Shown here in pieces: positions 60,917-64,000 of a stretch of DNA of 64,000 nucleotides. Below the pieces are notes generated by a model. The model saw only the letters and a list, made by a program, of their open reading frames with translations, was not told the DNA's origin and searched no databases. The stretch covers positions 1 through 64,000 of the forward strand of contig JAFYAS010000034.1 of NCBI GenBank assembly GCA_017540605.1. Reading direction: 5' to 3'. Position numbers and translations under genes: made by a program. This DNA is from Lachnospiraceae bacterium. GTDB taxonomy: Bacteria > Bacillota > Clostridia > Lachnospirales > Lachnospiraceae. Positions within the stretch are counted from its first letter, which is position 1. Each line of letters starts with the position of its first letter.

Positions 60917-61993
60917 ATGTCGATTAAAATAATAGCAGAGAAGGTAGGGGCTTCTCCTGCGACCGTTTCGAGAGTGCTTAACAATCCGGATTACCGTTGC
61001 AGCAAGCCGGGACTTCGGGATAAGATATGGAAGGCGGCCATAGAGCTTGATTATACGCCTAATATGGCGGCGAGAAACTTAAAGCTTGGTGTAAACTTTG
61101 AGGAACATAAGATCCATTATATAAATGTGTTGATGACCAGAGCGGATGCCAAGCAGAGTGATCCGTTTTTTTCGGAGATATTGCATGTCTTAGAGACTGA
61201 GATACATAAGAAGGGATGCATCCTGTCAAATCTCTGGTACAGGTCTTTGTTTTCCAATGATGCCAGATGTGAGACCGAAAACATAGACAGGGTCATAAGA
61301 TCCATGTATGAAGAAACCGGAGGAAAGACTGACGGTCTGGTAATAGTTGGGCGTTCAAGTAAGCTCGCCCTGGAAGGTTTTGTAAAGGTGTTTAAGAATG
61401 TGGTCATCATAAATCGCAATTCCTCTGAATACAATGTTGACGAGGTATTGTGTGACGGAAGGAAGATAGCAAGGACGGCGGTAGATTACCTTTATTCGCT
61501 TGGACACAGAAAGATAGGCTATGTGGGCGAGTGTAAAGGCGAGGTTAGGTATTCGGGATATGTGGAGGCTCTTGGGAGTCACGGACTTGAGCCTATGCCG
61601 GATTATGTCATACCCACCAGACGGACGGAATCAGACGGCTATGACAGTATGCTCAAGTTCCTAAGATCTGATGATTGCCCTACGGGAATATACTGCGCCA
61701 ATGATATCACAGCTATTGGAATGTTAAAATGTCTTCAAAAGCACAAAAAGCATTATCCAAGACCTTCGATAATCGCCAGTGACGATATAGAAGAAGCACA
61801 ATTCTCAAAGCCTATGCTGACTACGGTAAGAGTTCCGGCGGATGACATGGGGAGGTTTGCCGTGAAGATATTGTTGGACCGGATCAACGGAGAGCATACA
61901 AGCGTAGTCAGGATGGAGCTTGAGAGTAAGCTTATGATAAGAGAAAGCTGCCAAAATGTATCGGAAAGTCTCTGGAGTGACTATTGTATATGA
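60917..61993 (+). CDS. LacI-family transcriptional regulator at the end of the siroheme operon
   Basis: The 358-residue protein has a LacI helix-turn-helix (SIKIIAEKVGASPATVSRVLNN with the hinge-helix region YTPNMAARNL) and a sugar-binding-protein-like effector domain. It includes the typical YLYSLGHRKIGYVG, CPTGIYCANDITAIGML and TTVRVPADDMGRFAVKILLDRI. It starts 34 bases after hemL (GAGAGGTGGAG before the ATG), so it is probably transcribed with the siroheme genes. Family members mostly sense sugars or purines; a sulfur or SAM-related ligand would be unusual. A palindrome-like TGTAACGTTTTCACA lies 100 bp beyond its stop. Confidence 0.88.
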   Translation: MSIKIIAEKVGASPATVSRVLNNPDYRCSKPGLRDKIWKAAIELDYTPNMAARNLKLGVNFEEHKIHYINVLMTRADAKQSDPFFSEILHVLETEIHKKGCILSNLWYRSLFSNDARCETENIDRVIRSMYEETGGKTDGLVIVGRSSKLALEGFVKVFKNVVIINRNSSEYNVDEVLCDGRKIARTAVDYLYSLGHRKIGYVGECKGEVRYSGYVEALGSHGLEPMPDYVIPTRRTESDGYDSMLKFLRSDDCPTGIYCANDITAIGMLKCLQKHKKHYPRPSIIASDDIEEAQFSKPMLTTVRVPADDMGRFAVKILLDRINGEHTSVVRMELESKLMIRESCQNVSESLWSDYCI

Positions 61994-62091
61994 TATATAC
62001 AGGCATGTTTGGCGATTTATCAGGGCGAAGTGATAAAGAATAAAGAAACTGAATGATGTAAAATGGCTTGAAAGTCTTGTAAACACTTGAC

Positions 62092-62106
62092 TGTAACGTT
62101 TTCACA
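62092..62106. promoter_or_regulatory. Possible LacI-type operator
   Basis: TGTAACGTTTTCACA is a near-palindrome centred on AACGTT, as LacI-family operators often are. It lies after the regulator gene and before its terminator, so its role is uncertain. Confidence 0.3.
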
Positions 62107-62124
62107 GATTGAAAGATACGGCTG

Positions 62125-62164
62125 AAAAAACGAGTGATCTTTACGTGGGATCATTCGTTTTTTT
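62125..62164 (+). terminator. Terminator of the siroheme/LacI operon
   Basis: AAAAAACGAGTGATC pairs with GATCATTCGTTTTTT (one G-T pair), ending in a long U-tract. Confidence 0.9.
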
Positions 62165-62207
62165 GTGCTTTCATGGAGCGTTTTGATATCGTTTTCAGCT
62201 TTTGAAA

Positions 62208-62236
62208 TTGAAGTTAAATGTCATGTAAGATATTAT
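62208..62236 (+). promoter_or_regulatory. metK promoter
   Basis: TTGAAG (62208-62213), a 17-base spacer and TATTAT (62231-62236) leave a leader of about 45 bases before the ATG. That is too short for a SAM riboswitch, and none is seen. Confidence 0.6.
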
Positions 62237-62288
62237 TCCATCAACAAAAGCAAAACACAAAAACAACAGAGGAAAGGAAATAAGAATT

Positions 62289-63467
62289 ATGGGAAGATTA
62301 TTTACATCAGAATCAGTAACAGAGGGACATCCGGACAAGATAGCAGATCAGATATCAGATGCGATACTCGACGCACTTATCGAGCAGGATCCGGATTCGA
62401 GAGTAGCTGCTGAGACCACAGTAGCAACCGGACTTGCACTTATCGTTGGAGAGATATCCACCAAGGCTTATGTGGATATCGCCAAGGTGGCAAGAGATAC
62501 CATCCGTGAGATCGGATATGAGAACAATGTAGATGGCTACAATGCAGATTCCATCGCTGTACTGACCTCTATCGATGAGCAGTCCGCAGATATCGCTCTC
62601 GGAGTAGACAAGGCATATGAATCAAAACAGGAGGGAGCCACAGAAGACTTTGGAACAGGCGCGGGAGACCAGGGTATCATATTCGGATATGCCACAGACG
62701 AGACTCCCGAATATCTTCCACCTGCGATATCACTTGCACACCGTCTTACAAGACAGCTTGCTAAGGTGAGAAAAGACGGAACACTTCCTTACTTAAGGCC
62801 GGACGGTAAGTCACAGGTTACGGTGGAATTCGACGATGAAGGAAATGTAAAGAGAGTACATACCATCGTTATCTCGACACAGCACGCCGAGGAGATCACA
62901 TTAGAGCAGATAAGAAAGGATATCATCGAGTATGTTATAAAGCCTGTTATCCCCAACGAGCTTTTGGATGATGACACCATTTATTATGTGAATCCCACAG
63001 GAAGATTCGTGATCGGAGGACCTCAGGGAGATGCGGGTCTCACAGGACGAAAGATCATCGTGGATACTTATGGCGGAACCGGTCGTCACGGCGGCGGAGC
63101 ATTTTCAGGAAAGGATCCCACAAAGGTAGACCGTTCTGCGGCTTATGCAGCAAGATGGGTTGCCAAGAATCTTGTGGCAGCCGGCGTTGCAAAGAAGATC
63201 GAGGTTGAATTCGCATATGCCATCGGTGTAGCTAAGCCTGTATCGGTTGCTGTTGAGACCTTTGGGACAGGAAATGTGGCTGATGAGAAGATCGTAGAGA
63301 TCATAGATAAGGTATTCGATCTAAGACCTGCGGCTATCATAGCAGCGCTTGATCTTAAGAGACCTATCTACAAGCAGACAGCCGCATACGGACATTTTGG
63401 AAGAACAGATATCGATCTTCCCTGGGAGAGACTTGATAGAGTAGAAGAGATCAGGAAGAATCTGTAA
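62289..63467 (+). CDS. metK: S-adenosylmethionine synthetase
   Basis: The 392-residue enzyme makes SAM from methionine and ATP. Signatures are [21 protein letters not shown] at the start, [15 protein letters not shown] (methionine/ATP loop), [18 protein letters not shown] and the C-terminal [15 protein letters not shown]. The length is typical. AGGAAAGG lies before the ATG. It follows the sulfur and siroheme operons but has its own promoter. Confidence 0.98.
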   Translation: MGRLFTSESVTEGHPDKIADQISDAILDALIEQDPDSRVAAETTVATGLALIVGEISTKAYVDIAKVARDTIREIGYENNVDGYNADSIAVLTSIDEQSADIALGVDKAYESKQEGATEDFGTGAGDQGIIFGYATDETPEYLPPAISLAHRLTRQLAKVRKDGTLPYLRPDGKSQVTVEFDDEGNVKRVHTIVISTQHAEEITLEQIRKDIIEYVIKPVIPNELLDDDTIYYVNPTGRFVIGGPQGDAGLTGRKIIVDTYGGTGRHGGGAFSGKDPTKVDRSAAYAARWVAKNLVAAGVAKKIEVEFAYAIGVAKPVSVAVETFGTGNVADEKIVEIIDKVFDLRPAAIIAALDLKRPIYKQTAAYGHFGRTDIDLPWERLDRVEEIRKNL

Positions 63468-63488
63468 AAGCAGGTGAGGGATAATGGT

Positions 63489-64000
63489 ATGGCAAGAGAT
63501 TTAGAATGGAGAAAAAAGGAATTAAGCCTTGATGAGGTGATAGCCAAATATCCTGATGTTCCGCCAATATGGGTGTTGAAGGTGGATGTTCAGCGTCGCG
63601 GGGTAGTTTATACAAAAGCTGCCAAGGATAAGATAGATCCTGAGATACATCAAGTGAATCAGGGAACTATAGCAGGATTTCGTACTACTCAGGACTATGC
63701 TCCGGAAAGCCTTATCTTAAGAGATGGTTCCTATCTGATCACGAATTTCGATTTTGACAATACTAACCCTCAGAGAGATCCTTATGTAGTGGATGTGGTG
63801 GACGATAAGATCGTCATCACTGATCAGGGTAAGGTCTTAGAAGAGGTAAGCTATTGGGAAAAACCCGATTTTTACAATAAAAAAGCATCCAACGGTGAGC
63901 CTATGAGCAAATACGCTACGGCAAGACCACAGCGTATAGACATCAGCATGTGTCACTGGTGTCACTTTTGGGACACACCGGGTGAAGGATGTAAGTACTG
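63489..64000 (+). CDS. Radical-SAM-type protein, N-terminal part only
   Basis: The reading frame stays open from ATG 63489 to the window edge (170 codons seen). GAGGG before a second ATG-like site supports the start. The first 140 residues (MARDLEWRKKELSLDEVIAKYP) form a domain that precedes a cysteine cluster CHWCHFWDTPGEGCKYC at the end of the visible part. Such clusters with a GCKYC core belong to radical SAM or related iron-sulfur proteins. Its distance of 21 bases from the metK stop suggests co-transcription. The function is unknown. Confidence 0.65.
   Translation, partial: MARDLEWRKKELSLDEVIAKYPDVPPIWVLKVDVQRRGVVYTKAAKDKIDPEIHQVNQGTIAGFRTTQDYAPESLILRDGSYLITNFDFDNTNPQRDPYVVDVVDDKIVITDQGKVLEEVSYWEKPDFYNKKASNGEPMSKYATARPQRIDISMCHWCHFWDTPGEGCKY

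Noticed and set aside
62165-62288. SAM riboswitch before metK
   Set aside because: The predicted leader is only about 45 nt and lacks any SAM-riboswitch-like multi-stem fold.

Overview
The window looks like chromosome from a low-GC, anaerobic, Gram-positive Clostridia, most like a Lachnospiraceae (Butyrivibrio-like) genome. The evidence is a PASTA-kinase/PP2C operon, glycyl-radical chemistry, many lipoproteins with acidic Thr/Glu-rich linkers, strong AGGAGG ribosome sites, and clean U-tract terminators. It carries no rRNA, tRNA, CRISPR array, phage or recognisable insertion sequence.

Layout. 1-2.3 kb: the end of a probable HigB-type toxin with a frameshifted HigA-type antitoxin, a CHASE-GGDEF diguanylate cyclase, and a truncated helix-turn-helix remnant. 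2.3-10.2 kb: exported proteins and lipoproteins, a UDP-sugar dehydrogenase carrying an N-terminal XRE DNA-binding domain, a PrsW-type protease and a 2-hydroxyacid dehydrogenase. 10.2-17.1 kb: glgB, a cold-shock gene, a structured leader ahead of two small membrane proteins, a lipoprotein with Ig-like domains and a CHAP/peptidoglycan-binding/LRR secreted protein. 17.1-27.2 kb: an AP2-domain protein with fmt, then the housekeeping operon rsmB-rlmN-stp-prkC-rsgA-rpe-thiN. 27.2-39 kb: a GGDEF-EAL protein, a CheX-like/CheY-like pair, purL, an HD-GYP protein and a PadR-DUF1700-DUF4097 operon. 39-42.8 kb: an SH3 lipoprotein, leuCD, small ORFs and a lytic transglycosylase.

42.9-63.5 kb is the most striking part: what looks like one connected sulfur-assimilation island. 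A LysR regulator precedes a sulfonate-type ABC transporter, a glycyl radical enzyme with the active-site pattern of isethionate sulfite-lyase (IslA) and its activase (IslB). These are followed without interruption by an O-acetylhomoserine sulfhydrylase (MetY), a sulfur-carrier protein ending Gly-Gly-Gly-Arg (HcyS), its E1-like activator (HcyF), a JAMM protease (HcyD), a TusA-like protein and a small siroheme sulfite reductase. A second operon makes siroheme (hemA, precorrin-2 dehydrogenase/ferrochelatase, hemC, cobA-hemD, hemB, hemL) and ends in a LacI-type regulator. metK comes next. Read together, the genes describe a route from an imported C2 sulfonate through sulfite, sulfide, protein thiocarboxylate and homocysteine towards methionine and SAM; the methionine synthase step is not in the window. 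The parts are known families, but the combination is the best candidate here for an undescribed system.

A second theme is a set of long nested inverted repeats between genes (about 8.4, 12.9, 19.2, 31.2 and 35.2 kb). Two share a 42-base core, and two lie just downstream of strong promoters, where they would form structured leaders of 230-260 nt. A third theme is cyclic-di-GMP: three separate turnover proteins lie within 37 kb.
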